From the NCBI GenBank assembly GCA_964057225.1, contig OZ059898.1, positions 8,928,001 to 8,992,000 on the forward strand: 64,000 nt of DNA, written 5' to 3'. A model generated the notes under the pieces. It saw only the letters and a program-made list of their open reading frames with translations, had not been told where the DNA came from and searched no databases. The position numbers and the translations under genes were made by a program. Shown here piece after piece: positions 1 to 12,826 of this stretch; the first letter of the stretch is position 1; the number at the start of each line of letters is the position of its first letter. This DNA comes from Auanema rhodensis. Lineage: Eukaryota; Nematoda; Chromadorea; Rhabditida; Rhabditidae.

Positions 1-3000
1 TCAGCATTAGCCGAAAGATCGAACGGCAAAAAAGAGAAGTTCATACCTTATCGTGATTCTGTTCTCACATGGTAGCTTTTATACTGAGTTTTCTCTTTTA
101 GCTTATTTTTCCAGGCTTCTGAAAGATAATTTGGGTGGAAATTCCAGAACTGTTATGATTGCCACAGTATCTCCTGCCGGCGATAACTATGAAGAAACAT
201 TATCAACTCTCAGGTATGATTGTGTTCTGACAAGATTATTTACCTCAATTCCAGATATGCTGATCGTGCTAAGAAAATTGTTAACCATGCAGTTGTTAAT
301 GAGGTTAGTTTTCGTAATTTCCACCAACATTCCCCTATCCCTCCCCCTGGGGTTCCAATTCGTGTCACCATACTTACAACAGCAAAATCGCCGGATGTCA
401 TACATCTCATGAGAATTCATTGGAAAATTGAATGTCACGATCACTATAGGTTTTATTGTCAAATAAAGCTCAATATTAGGGTATTAATTTGAAATTTTGA
501 TGATACAGAACTATGTTTTGTTGGACCCAGCTAAGAAAGGCACAATAAAAAGAAAGGGATCATTTTATATTTGGATGATGTTGCAAAACTAGCTATGATT
601 ACCACTCAAACCTATCATAAGAGTTTATAAAATAACTATTTTTTACACTAAATATTCCAGGATCCAAATGCTAGAGTTATTCGTGAACTTCGGGAAGAAG
701 TTGAGACATTGCGTCTTCAAATCAATCAGACACTTAAAGAGCAATCTGTAAGTGCTTTGTCCTATACTTACTTTTAATGGAACATCAATTTGATAGGAAA
801 CCGAAGAACTTCGTGAACGCTTAGCTGAAAGTGAACGACTTGTGGCTCAAATGAACAAGTCTTGGGAAGAACGATTGAAGGAAACTGATACATTGAACAA
901 GGTTTGTCTCCCATTTCTTTGTTGCGTGAAACTTTATAACTATAGGAACGACAACGAGATCTTGCTGATATTGGTATATCTATTGAATCCAGTGGCATAA
1001 AAGTTGAAAAGGATAGATTCTACCTTGTAAATCTTAATGCAGATCCCTCCTTGAATGAACTTCTGGTGTATTATATCAATGTAGTTTCATTATTATATTA
1101 GCAATATATACATCTTCATAATTTTCAGGGAACGGGTATTATTGGCAATTTAGATGATTTTGAAACTAGTCAAGATTCTGGCCTCGGAACCTCTATGTAT
1201 GACATTGATAAAAAGGATCAGGAACGCACTTCAATTATTCTGCGAGGACTAGGAGTTATGAGAGAGCATGCTAAGCTAACTATCAGCGAAGAAAGTGGAA
1301 GACAACGAATGTATGTCGAACCTCTTTGTCCAAATGCTAGGTAAAAAAAAAGCACAACTCTTACAGGATATGTACTTTTCTTTTAGAATTTGTGTAAATG
1401 GAAGGCAAATTTCTGAGAAAACATTGCTCAGACATGGTAATCGTTTGCTAATTGGAATGAATCATTTCTTCAAAGTCAATTGCCCTAAAGTAATATTATG
1501 ACAAGTTTTGTGATAACATACGTTTGTTTTCAGGAATTAGATCAAATGGCTCAGTCAGTCATGGATGATGGCGTGCTTTTTGATTATGATGATGCTTGGC
1601 ATGAAGTTAATGGCGATGGATCTAATCCCATTTCATCTGCTGTTGATCAGTACATGGAACAAGTTACCCTGAAACATCAAGAAGATAAGAAAGCTGCTCT
1701 TGAGCAGCAATACGAAGCTTTTGAGCGTTATATACAGAGTTTGACTGCTGGAGGGTAATTGGTTGTGAAAATTATAAAACCTGATACCATGCACTTGCAG
1801 ATTCACTCCGTCAACTCCAATGACTCCAGCTTTCGGATTTGGTGCAACTCCCTTAGCTACTCCTGCAACAGGTTTACCACCATTCCCTTTCCCAGCTAAT
1901 CCGAAACAGAGTGTTCGCAGTAAATTTTTTTATTGGGCTCAGAGAAAGTTCGTATCTGTTTATATCATAGTTTTATTATGTTTGTTTAGGGAAGAACTTT
2001 TCGCTGAATCTTTGAAGAGATTGAAATCTGAAATTATCCGAGCAAATGCTTTAGCTCGTGAGGCAAATATGATCAGTAAAGAGCTTGCGAATAGCCGACG
2101 TCAAACTACATATGATGTTACTTTGCAGATTCCTGCTTCAAACTTAAGACCTAGTCGAATACAAGTATATTTCCTCGCAATTGCAGTACAAATTGCTTTT
2201 TTTAGTTTGGTGCATTTGTTTGTGAGCCAGCTATTGTTGTTCGACGAGTAGGAATGAGTGGTAGTCAAGTATGGTCAGTGGCTCAACTTGAAAATAAGCT
2301 GATTGATATGAGGGATATGTATAATGATAAAATCAGCGGAGTGTCAAGGGACGACATCTCACTGATGTGCTCTCCCGAAGCTTCGCCCATGAAATCCTTG
2401 CCAGATCCTGAACATAGCATGATGATAGATCCTTTTTTCGAAAGCCAGGTATTTTGAGAGATTAACAACATTAGGAAAACGTTAATGTTAAGGAACATCA
2501 CAATTTAATTGGAGTAGCTAATGTTTTCCTAGAAGTACTCTTCCATGATATGAGGCTCGATTATCAAGTTCCTATAATATCACAACAAGGTGAAGTGTCT
2601 GGAAGGTTACATGTGCAGATCTACAGAGTACCGAATCCTGTGGGTGATTCAGCTCAAGGCTCTCCGTTCGAAGGAGAGGATATCACTAAGCCTGAAAGTT
2701 TGTTGGGCAAGGTTATAACTTGTCGTGTATGTTTTTTAAATGAGACCATCTTCCAATAAATTTGTTTCAGGTTCGTATTAAAAGAGCTTGTGGTCTCCCC
2801 GAGGCTTTATCTCACTTTGTGTTTTGCCAATATTCATTTTTCCATCTCTCGGATATGCTTGTCGTAGCTCCTGTTTTTGACACCTCCCAACCAGCCGATG
2901 ATCAGACTGCATCTACAACGTTCAAGTTTGACCACGAAAAGGATTTTTCCGTAGTGGTTACGGAAGAGTTTTTGGAATATGTTCATGATGACGCACTATC

Positions 3001-6000
3001 CATCGAAGTTTGGGGGCATAGAAATTGTGATGTAGATTATGAGCACAAGCTTGATGCTGAGGAAAAGAGTAAATCACTTCAAGTTAGCAATCTCATTTTT
3101 CAAATATTTAAACATGATATTAAGGCTCGGTGGTCCGAAGTATCAAGGAGAATGGAATTATTTACCGAATTTCGTGAACTCTCTGATAATGGACAATGGG
3201 CTCCTGTAGAAGTCAGACAACAAGATGATGTATGTACAGGAGGTGTTCATCAACTGAAGCAAGGTCAACAAAGAAGGTTATTGGTCGGATTGTCTGTTCC
3301 ACCTGTGGGAGGGCTTCCACTTGGAGTCGATTCAATAACATCTGTATCCATCGGATGTGTGTGTGTAAGACAAGCTGATGTTCATAAGTCACTGGATAGT
3401 TATCAAGAAGAGGATTTGGACAGGCTACGTTGTCAATGGTCTGAAGCCTTAAAAACCCGCCAAAGGTATTTGGAGCTTCAGCTAGATTCAGTAAGACTAT
3501 GACCCTCAACGATTTTTTGATTATTATTTTTTTTAGTTATCATCTAAAGATGCTAAAACTGAGTTGGAAAAGGAAAGAGAACATAGCTTGATGGGGCAAT
3601 GGATATCACTAACTGAGGAGCGTACTGCTGTCTTTGTCCCGCCTCCTAATTCTGACATACCAGGTGCACCATTTGACTGGTAAGTAAATAAAAATATTAT
3701 ATATTATCAATTTCTTAATTAAAGGGACCCACCAGAGGGAGTTGAAAAGCATGTTCCTGTTTTATTTTTGGACTTGAATTCTGACGATATGACTGGAGAA
3801 CTTACTAGTGATGAAGCTGCCCCTAGGACTCCTGGACTTCATTCAATATTACCTAAGGAGCATAGTGGTGGCCCCCCCGTTATTCTTCCAATTTTGAGTT
3901 ATGATGAAAATCAGGTAATTATAGAAAATTTGAGAATTTATCATCAATTAATGTTTAGTTGACTGCCACTTGTTCATGGGATAGTTCTATTCATGATCAT
4001 GCTGCTCTTAATATGCCTTCCGGCCCCAACGATAGAGTTTATGCTGTAGTAAAAGTTTCTGTAAGATTATCACATCCATGCTCCATGGAAGTTGTTCTAA
4101 GAAAGCGGGTTTGCCTACATATCTATAAAAAAGTAAATAATTTATTCATTATTCTCCATGAACTTTCTATTCTAGACGAGTTTAACAGAACGTATCTTCA
4201 AACGAATCGTTGGAACTGACCCATTATTTAGAACTTCCGTACTGTACGATGTTGTAGCACATATTCCTAAAGTCAGTTTTTCCATCTTCAAATTATAATA
4301 TTTGAAATTTTCATTTTAGTCATCGCATGATATGGAAGAGAGATCTTCTTTAGCATTAATGGCTGCCCAGCACACATCATCAGCTGATGATGAAAATGAA
4401 ATTGAGCAACAAACGAATAAACAATTAAGGTTTTATTTTATTCATAATCAATTCATCAAGTTTATAATATTCCAGCTACATCGAAGCGTATACTAAATCA
4501 ATTCAAGCTGTTGAATCAATGCTTAAATTGGATAGGCTTCGACAAGAAGTTGCTATTACAAATATGCTGAGCAAGTGCGTTTACTTGATTCTTACCAAAA
4601 TTAAAATTTCCATTTTTCTTTCAGGAAAGATCGACTTCAGCGACTTACACATTTAGGAATTCCTTCTCAAGGTTTCCGTATGAAACGAGCAGTTAGTCTT
4701 CCTAATACTAGTGCTATTTCAGTATGCTAAACTAGAATTTTAGATAACATAAACCTATTTTGTTTCTTTTAGCCTAGCTGCCCTCCTACGATCCCTACTA
4801 ATAATGCTCCTAACAGAATGGGAACTTCTATGATGACTGAAACAACACCTAGGAGACAGGGTGATACGCCAATGAGCATAAGCACAAACTCTTCTTTAGG
4901 TAAGAAATTTTTATAGCGATGCAGAAAATGGCAACTACTACTCATTTTAAAGCTGTTAGCAAACAGCAACACTAAAACAATGTCGCTAAAACAATCTTTT
5001 TTTCCTGATTATGCGGCATTCGCATGACCCGTCTAGGCCTTCTGGCTGCCTCATTTAATTTTGCTTTCTAAAATTAGAGCTTAGCACTCTAGGTAATTCG
5101 TAGATCTATCTTTCTATCTATCTTCTAAAGTAACTTCCTTGGTTTCTCTATCTCGAAGTTGACGACTGTGCTTTGACTTCGCATCTGTTCACGCTGGTGG
5201 TTGTTAAACACACAGAGCGGAAACGCCAAAAAATTTTCCTGCAGGCTTGTCGGAACTAATTAGATGGCTATGACAGACTGTTCCGGAAGAATCACGATTA
5301 TTAAAACACTTAATAATTTTTACCACGCACTCACAGCATTATGATTCAACGATTCAGCTTTAATCAGAACCATATCTTCGTGCTCCTTGCTAAAACCTAG
5401 ACCTTTTCAGTTCGGCCCACTTTCCTTAATCTGAAACCGTTATATAACGGAAAATGTAGGTTTTCTCTCCCACCTGAGTTGTGAGCCTTGCCAGAGTGAT
5501 CATATCGTATTCTTCGCGTTTTCTCCACCGTTTTGCCAATCCAACCGTGATTTATCCAAGTTATACATGCAGGTTGCTTAGCATGTCACTGCTCATGTTT
5601 TTGTTATGTAGCCGATACGTGCCGATAATTTTGCGGATTTCTGATCTCATCAATATAGCATATAATTTTTGGTTTGATGCTTGAATGTGTATGCTTTTCT
5701 GAAAAAGAAATGTATGTTGTAGTAGCATGAATGTTGTTCTTTTTTCTCCGTTAGTTGTGATCATATTGTTGCGGAACGTTTACTGTGGGGGAACGTTCAA
5801 TTAGTCATAGCAAGTTGTTTTCACATTTATTTCATTTTAGTAACTAGTCTGGCCAGTCCATTGAATGAGCGTCTAGGAGGTATTGTTGAAGAGAATACTT
5901 CGAAAACTCATGAGGTTTGATAGTATACATGATAATTTAATAATTTCTCCTTTAAGATGTACCCTCCCAGATCAAATACCGTACCTGAGACTCTTAATAC

Positions 6001-6310
6001 AGTTGTTCAGCATGATTCGGAACAGGTATTGTTAACATTTATTTTATCATTTATTAGTGTTTTGTTTCAGTATTTGGATGAATGTAATGGAAATCTTTTA
6101 TCCTCCACTATGACCTCTTCATCTTCGGCAATGACGTCATCGTCATCGACTGATGATGAAAACAGGCCACAATTAATCATGCATATGAACAATAACCAAC
6201 AAGATAAGCCAACCAAACTGCCATTAAAACGTTAGTTCAAACTCGCTTCCTCTTTATGGATTTTTTTTATTTCAGCTGGTCCATTGGATCTCAATATTTC
6301 TTCGTTGTGA
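1..6310 (+). CDS. klp-4: Kinesin-3 motor, KIF13/KLP-4 type (5' end outside window)
   Basis: Plus-end-directed microtubule motor carrying vesicle cargo. The window opens inside the motor domain: the visible part carries the kinesin-3 end of the motor ([32 protein letters not shown], then the neck [13 protein letters not shown]). A coiled coil follows, then an FHA domain at about 1130-1490 ([18 protein letters not shown]). Next come a second coiled coil, the KIF1B-type region with TLQIPASNL and [13 protein letters not shown], and a long conserved stalk block. The sequence [23 protein letters not shown] favours KIF13 over KIF1A, and there is no C-terminal PH domain; I also see no CAP-Gly domain. 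The last exon (6276-6310) ends with TGA at 6308-6310. Most introns are about 44-50 nt; exceptions are 302-660 and 4901-5838. Roughly 1,250 residues are visible; about the first 300 lie upstream. Family certain; KIF13 subtype likely. Confidence 0.88.
4901..5838 (+). other. Long, GC-richer intron of the kinesin gene
   Basis: A roughly 940-nt intron between exons ending in ...NTNSSL and beginning with [14 protein letters not shown]. It starts GTAAGAAA and ends TTTCATTTTAG. It is about twenty times longer than most introns of this gene and has visibly more G and C than other introns here. No reading frame in it looks coding. It could hold an enhancer, an alternative promoter or a small RNA, but nothing specific is recognisable. 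Confidence 0.6.
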
Positions 6311-6735
6311 TAAATGTGTTTTTTTCAAAGAAATTGTCTTGCTCTCATATACGTTGTCCACCCAGGTGCCACTGTTATTTTAACCTGAATACTTGTCATA
6401 GCTTCCGTATTGCGTTTTAAAATTTCTATGATCGGACGTTAAAAAGAATTAGATTCTATTCATATTATTCTATTGTATATATATTAGACAAGCCAATATA
6501 CATTCATATATTGCGACTTTTAAACCAAAGAAATTTGATATTATTTTTTCCTTCTTTGTGATGTACTTGCACATATAGTTCACAACAGCGATTTATTATT
6601 TTTAAAAAACACAACATAAGATTCACAATAGAAAATGTAATGCTAAGCAAGCAAAGCAATAACAACAATAGAATGTCTCTGATGATAGAGGTTCATATCT
6701 AAGCAACAACACGGTATAAGCTCAAAAACTGAAAA
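6311..6735. other. Convergent 3' intergenic region
   Basis: This stretch separates the stop of the plus-strand kinesin gene from the stop of the minus-strand SURF2-like gene. It is AT-rich and holds the 3' UTRs of both genes. I see no further gene or repeat. Confidence 0.6.
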
Positions 6736-9700
6736 TTATGCCTTTTTAGTCTTCTTCTTCTTATCAACAGTTCCCTTTCCTTTAGTTTTTCTTTTTCTTG
6801 TATCTTTCTCCGTGTCCATGACAGAGAAATCGTAACTGTCTTCCGCTAAAGGTAACGCTTCTCCTTTTTTGCCTTTTGATAGCTCTGGAAATCAAAAAGA
6901 TGATCAGCTATTTTTGATTATTGAAATTATACCAGGATAATCCTCCCCCTCATCATCATCATCGTCAATCTCAACATCATCTTCATCTTCATCTTTTTCA
7001 ATATCAGTCACATCTTCATCGTCCATTTCAATATCTGACATGTTAGAGATGTCTGAATCTTCATCATCATCAACATTCAACTCGCCAGAAGCAACTAAAA
7101 ATAATTTGTTATACCAAGGTGAACTTTGAAATATGTCATTTATTTTTTTTTAGCGGCAAGTGAAAATATGGACCCTTTGTTTCCGATAATTTTTTTTGAT
7201 CATGTTCAGAAAGCACATAGCATGATCCATCAATGCAATAGTCCTCAATCTCTAAAACATCAGCAAGAGGGGCACGAGGTCCATCGATAGGAGGAAAATC
7301 AGAGTCGAAACCATAAGATAGACTATCCAAAACCATCTTCAGAAAAAACCAAACGATTTAAATTAGTACATTAATATGGATAAGAAACACAGCTTTAAGT
7401 AATATTTAAAGAAATATGAGATATTATGCTACAATACGAACAAATGATCGCGACTAACAAGTGTTTAGTGCACAACGCTTTGAGCATTAGGCCCATGAAC
7501 AAATTATCCCTGCTGGGTACGGAAATTTGAAGTCGTTCATTGTTATTGGTTCTCGGTTCTGATTCTAAGGATTACTACATAATTAAGAAAAGGCATTGCA
7601 GTTATAGGTTGTGTTGAGTTATCGAGCTTCAGAAAATAAAAATATAATACTATCATTGCGTAATAATGTAAAAGTACTCGCAAAGGTTATAGAATCCAAC
7701 AAACAGGTATATCAAATTGCGTTACTGCAAAAACAGTTAAGCAGTCTTGAGACAAAGAAAAGCAGGCTGCATTGAAAACTACAAATTATCGAAGAAAATG
7801 AGAACCTACTCGCTTTCCTTTCTAAATTTTAAAATATATTGAAACTGATTCAAGTCAGCACAAGAAATAGATCTCAGTGAACCTATCAAGAATAATAATA
7901 AAAAACAAAAGTTCAAAAACAGAATAGCTATAACCTCTTCTGAAAATTCAATCTTTTGAATCAGAATGGTCATTGAGATTGACAAAGAGTGGGAATTGAT
8001 AAATTGAGAAATAAAATTCAATACTTTTCATGTTTTTGGCGATGCTATATTTCGGAAATAGCCTTAAACGAAATGTTTAAAAGGTTATTTCTAAGTGCAA
8101 AACCGTTTTAGATCTTAAGAATAATATAACATTTAAAAAAGGAAGGACAACAAACACAACCACCTATTTTTTTAAAGATACTTAAAGAAGAAAAATTGGT
8201 TAAGGCTGCATTTCAAAAAATGGCCCCCATGGATTTCATCCTAATGCTCATTGGATTTTGCGCGAAAAAAGACGTCTGTCGGAAGAACATGGGCAGGATA
8301 AGATAAAAGATTCTAGAACGTAGAAGAGAAGATGATGTATAAGCATGCCAAAGATGGATGACCAACAGAATGAGGCGCTTAAATGAACAAAATTATGTGA
8401 CAACTTCGACACAGATGGGATTTGATGACAACAAGTGTGCACGTTTCTAGAAATTAGTTTCATTATAGCAAATTGCTGAGCTATGTTGTATGCGCTGCAA
8501 AAGCTGTATTCTAACCAGACATAAAGAAAAACTGATGCAAGATCTTCAAATATTACAAATTTAGAGAAATGGCCACAAAAGAATATTGCAAACTGACTGA
8601 ACCAACAACTATGAAGAATAGAGGCCTTGTGGTAATGCATAAACACGATAGCTTTAGATAAGAGAACAGCATTGAAGGAAAAAACAAGAAGCATCATTGG
8701 TAGAGGGAATGTATCAAAAATACTATAAGACATGCTAAACTCCAACAGATTTTATTTGGCATCTCCAATTACTTGTTGGGATCCAAGTTTTTCATCCATT
8801 CTGCCAAAAAATCGAACGCGAAAAACTTCAAAAAAGCTACTCACATATACAATCAAAAGCTATACTGGAAAACTAGCTTAAGTTGCATAACTGAGAAAAC
8901 TAAAGAATAAGCTTGCCGAAACATTATATGAAAGTACAGGGGATGGTGTTAAAAGGAAAAAATATTCAGAGAACTCATAATACCGTGAAGCATTGTTGAA
9001 TTATTAACAAATGATTCACTTAGTCACATCGTCCTCATCATGTACCAAAAGCGTAATTAATTAAATATATGAACGTGATGTGAACTTTCAAAAAGGAATA
9101 GTGCATGTTATTAAAATTTGAAAAAGAAAGGATACGATCGATTCGTAATGTTTCAGCTTGAACTCATTAAAATGAGTTGGTAGTTTAGTCAATTATTTGA
9201 AGAAATTACTGGTAGTAATAATGTGGAGTAAACAACAACTGAGTTAACGAACCTTTTTGCAAAGCCTTCTTGAATTTTTTCCCTTCTAAATGATTCGTAA
9301 GAGTTGCTGGATCTCGGCTCAAAACTTTTTTTGTCAGTTTGCATCCCAACAATTTTTCACTAAAACACAATGTTAGGTTCTCGACATGAATAAGATGCAT
9401 ACTCCAAGTCCTCAAACACATCAGGATGCTGAACTAAAATTTCATGAATAGCCCAAGCTGTTTGGAACTTTTTAGTACTGGTATATTCCTGAATAGTGCA
9501 AAGTGTATACTAAATCAACTCATGCATACCTTCAAAATCGCACTTGTAGGTTTCAATTCATGGCCCGTAATGATACATTTCAACTGGAAAAAAATATACT
9601 AGACAATGTTAGAAAGTTTAGAAATGTTGAGTAGGCTACTTATTCAAATATTAGCTTGAAGTACCCAAAATATACTGAAACAATTTTTCCAATCTTATAT

Positions 9701-9822
9701 AGATTAAAAATAAAGCCCTCGTAAAAAAAATTCGAAATAGTTCTCACCTTATTAAAAGGAGCTTCAACAAAAACATTATACTTCTCTAAAATTTCTTTAG
9801 CCTGTTTATCTTCAGCAGACAT
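6736..9822 (-). CDS. SURF2-like protein (Surfeit locus 2); 3' half of model uncertain
   Basis: The amino-terminal half is convincing. Exons at 9822-9748, about 9585-9532, about 9490-9404 and about 9360-9252 give MSAEDKQAKEILEKYN, then CIITGHELKPTSA, YTSTKKFQTAWA and LLGCKLTKKVLSRDPATL...HLEGKKFKKALQK. This matches the SURF2 core (CILTGHEL, CKLT...HTQGRRYQRAL). The 3' half at 7336-6736 encodes PPIDGPRAPLADVLE, a run rich in Asp and Glu, and a Lys/Arg-rich tail ending KKKKTKKA. Acidic and basic tails occur in SURF2 proteins, but I could not join the halves cleanly: exon phases disagree unless small exons lie in the 1.9-kb gap. One candidate is 8773-8800, flanked by TTTTTTGGCAG and GTAATT. The 7336-6736 part could instead be a separate gene starting at the ATG at 7336. 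Function of SURF2 is poorly known; a nucleolar location is reported for the human protein. The ATG at 9822 follows an acceptor-like TTGTTTATAG. Confidence 0.6.
7337..9205. other. Gap within or between SURF2-like exons
   Basis: About 1.9 kb with no confident coding sequence. The base composition is richer in G and C than most introns of the window. A minus-strand open frame of 165 codons (8248-8745) begins with TTG, is very rich in Phe, Ser and Leu, and has no recognisable domain, so I do not call it a gene. The region may be a long intron or intergenic DNA. Confidence 0.4.
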
Positions 9823-9961
9823 CTATAAACAATGAAGAATACACAATTTTTGAAAATTGTTCCAAATATCAACAGTTATGAACAAATTGATGAAAATAAA
9901 TAAACAATTTTATGAATAATATTGTTAATATCACACTTGTATCACATTTAAAAAAAACAAA

Positions 9962-11483
9962 TTACAATTCAATTTTTCTATTCGATTTCTTCATCCCAAA
10001 ATATGTTGTGAGTCTTTTGATCTTTCCATTATCTCTTTCACGTTTCACGATATGCGAAAAAGTTGATACGCAATTTCCTACGAAATGGTCTGAAAGCCCT
10101 AATATTGCCAAGCTAACGTAAGGGTTTTTATCGGTCAATTTATAAGCTTGGATCTGAAAAGAAAAATTGAGTAGTGAAATGAACTAAGCATTTTACATCA
10201 TATGGTTTCAAAGCATCATTAATTTCCTCAATCATATGATCATTATCACTCGAAACAAATACGGATTTGGCTCCAATGTTACCGACAGTTTCAAGGACCT
10301 TAACAAAAAAATGAGGCAAACAAGCAAAAAGTATATTTACGTGATTGAGAATAGTTTCAGTTGAAGGAAAACACATGTCCTTTGTTAATTTTCCCTTATG
10401 ATGATTTACTCCTAAGCATTGAGCTGAGGCGAATAAGGGAGTATTTTTTTCAATATCGATATGTTCACATACAGAAACCTAAACTTAAAAAATTAATTCA
10501 ATACGATAATTTACGATACCCAATCTCTTTCATTTCTTAGATGAATTCCCACAAAAGGCTTGATAAGTGTGTTGGATATGAACTGCTTAGCTTCTCCTAA
10601 GACACGTGAATTCCATCGGAGATATCTTCAGAAAAAACTAATTTTCAAATCTCATACTTATTCAAACTTTTGTAGTTCCCAAACTTTTGATCTAGATGGG
10701 AATGAAGCAGGAGCAGAGGGGAATGCAAGAACTGGATAAGCAGATGAGTTGAATCTAAAACTTTGTTATGCCGAAAATATAAAAAAAAACTAAAAACCTA
10801 TTGAGCCATGCTGCTAGAGAGCCTTTGGTTTCCAATTCATAAGCACCCGGTATATCTCCAAAATATTCATCTTCAATAAAATTAACGTTAACTTTATCCC
10901 AATATGGTCCAAACGGATTTCCTTCCTTAAAAAATATTTAATAGTTTTTTTGATAAGGGAATAACCTTTGGGTGGCATCCCAGAGGAGCTTTAGAATCGA
11001 ATATCGAACGTCTTGGAGACCAACATAGAGCTAAAAGGTAAAACCAAATATAAAAAAATTAAAAATTTTTTTAACCGTTTCTTTTTTCCTCGGGCCATAT
11101 ATTGGGTGCTACGTACTTCATGAAATCATGCATAGTAATAACCTTTAAATACTGTTTGATAGGATTCAATTGAAAAAGACTTTCAAAAGGAACAAAACTC
11201 TAAAAAATATAAAATAATAAGAAGAAAAAGGATACTTCCATACAGTTTGAGTTACTTTGAATTCTATAAAATTGGGCAACACCAGTGTCCGATCTAAATT
11301 TCTTGCAAAATCCATAACACCAAGTAATTGGTCTATTTGATTGCCGAAGCGTCCTGGAAATTGAGTTCCACTTCGAACTTCCAAAGCTTACATACCCATA
11401 CAAGGACAGAACACAACATAGCCTTGTGGATCAATTTCAGCAGCATTTACTAAAGAAAATACAAAGAAAAGAATTAACTTCAT
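9962..11483 (-). CDS. pofut-1: GDP-fucose protein O-fucosyltransferase 1
   Basis: ER enzyme that adds O-fucose to Ser/Thr of EGF-like repeats, for example on Notch receptors. The start at 11483 gives a signal peptide (MKLILFFVFSLVNA). Then come CPCMGRFGNQIDQLLG with the donor-binding N-terminal motif, RTLVLPNFIEF, KEGNPFGPYWD, FPSAPASFP, the catalytic-site block GIHLRNERDW, and near the end LAILGLSDHFVGNCVSTF and VKRERD. All blocks are in the same order as in animal POFUT1. Length is about 380-390 residues, the usual size. The last four residues are KIEL, a plausible variant of the KDEL/RDEF ER-retrieval signal. Stop at 9962-9964, 140 bp before the SURF2-like ATG. Function is confident; exact internal exon ends are by eye. 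Confidence 0.9.
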
Positions 11484-11720
11484 CCTTTACAATGAACACC
11501 GAATAAGGTATGATAAGGAGAGCAGATGCATGAACCGTAATAAAATCAACGTAGCTGATAACAAGTTTTATAGTACTTTATATTATAATATTTATCATGG
11601 TATAGTAAACAGGAAAATACCCAAATGTTAGTAAGTTTATAATAAATAGAAATTTATAAATTAATCACACGGACAACATGTTACAATCTGACAGAAGACA
11701 CAGGAGAGCATATGTATACT

Positions 11721-12826
11721 CTAAAGCACGATTAGTAAAAAAACTAGGAAAAATAATATTATGCTCAGAATTATGATTAGTTTCCATTGTTTTTTATCTG
11801 AAAATAGTACAGTTTCAAAAAAATAAGAAAAGCAAAGTATATTACCGTCATCTAAATGAGCCAGCTTGGCAATTTTCTTCATGACTCCATCCAATTTTGT
11901 GTCAACACGGTCCATATCATGTCCAAGATCATCTAGCATTCTGAGAAGAATGAAATTTTAGTTTCATATATATTGTTTTTTGGATTACATGGCTTGCTGA
12001 TCTATTTCATCTCCAATACGATAACTCATATTCTTCAATGTCCTCACAGACTGACCTACTAATTCTAAATCCTCGTCTTGATCTCTCAGAATCTGCTGAA
12101 ACCGAAAAAAAATTTAAAATTAAAAAAACATTACGAACTTGTTGTTTAAGTAGAATATTTTCAAAGCGTCCTTCATTACCGTTTGAGGATGAGGCTTCAT
12201 CTTCCAAATCTTGATCGTTAAGAAGTGAATACTTGTACGTGCCTGACCCTGATGCCATTGCAGTAACTGAATGAATCTAAAGAATTTTAATTAGAAAACA
12301 TTGCTGCATTATATTGAATATCTATACCTTAACCTTATCAGAAGAAGGTAGAGGAATTCCTAGCACATTCAATCTAATATCGTCCGCAAATTCCTTAGCT
12401 GACAATAATAGATTTGATCGGATAGATTTGTCTTCAGAGGACAAATGAAATTTTGTAGGATCGAGAGATAATATAGAAAGAGTATGTCTAAAATACATAC
12501 GAGTATTAAAAAAAAGATGCAGTTCATACTGGTAATCGTCTACAGCCCAATAAAGTGCCCTAACTGATTTTTTCAATTCAGATTCAATCCACTGGCGTTC
12601 CTGCCGATTTAAACCTAAAAAAAGCAGTGTTATAATCAGCCAGAAAGAATTCAAAACCTGGTAGACTAAGTCTTTCAGAAAGACGAGTAGAGTTAGCTAG
12701 GCACTTTTCTAACTCCCTGAAACAAAACAAATAGAAAAATAGAAAGCATGGTTTGATAAATTCTGAATTAGTCGTCACATACTCTTGAATATCAGCAGTA
12801 GGGTCAACATAACGTCGGCCTCCCAT
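11721..12826 (-). CDS. syx-6: Syntaxin-6 (Golgi/endosomal Qc-SNARE)
   Basis: SNARE for fusion between endosomes and trans-Golgi. The start at 12826 gives MGGRRYVDPTADIQ; the first intron joins it to EELEKCLANSTRLSERL. The N-terminal three-helix domain follows, with QWIESELKKSVRALYWAVDD and LSLDPTKFHLSSEDKSIR, matching the Syntaxin-6 N domain. The Qc-SNARE helix has QILRDQDEDLELVGQSVRTL with the central Gln and LKNMSYRIGDEID, then MLDDLGHDMDRVDTKLDGVM. The gene ends with a single tail-anchor helix (KQWKLIIILSIILFFLVFLL) and two further residues. About 255 residues, the family size. Introns are short; acceptors include TTTGTTTTGTTTCAG. It lies 238 bp upstream of POFUT1 on the same strand, which suggests a shared operon. 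Confidence 0.92.

Noticed and set aside
302-660. Open frames between kinesin exons
   Set aside because: They lie in a 359-nt intron; conserved motor and neck sequence joins cleanly across it.
8248-8745. 165-codon minus-strand open frame
   Set aside because: Begins with TTG, is dominated by Phe, Ser and Leu, has no domain or splice support, and lies in a region where chance frames of this size are possible.
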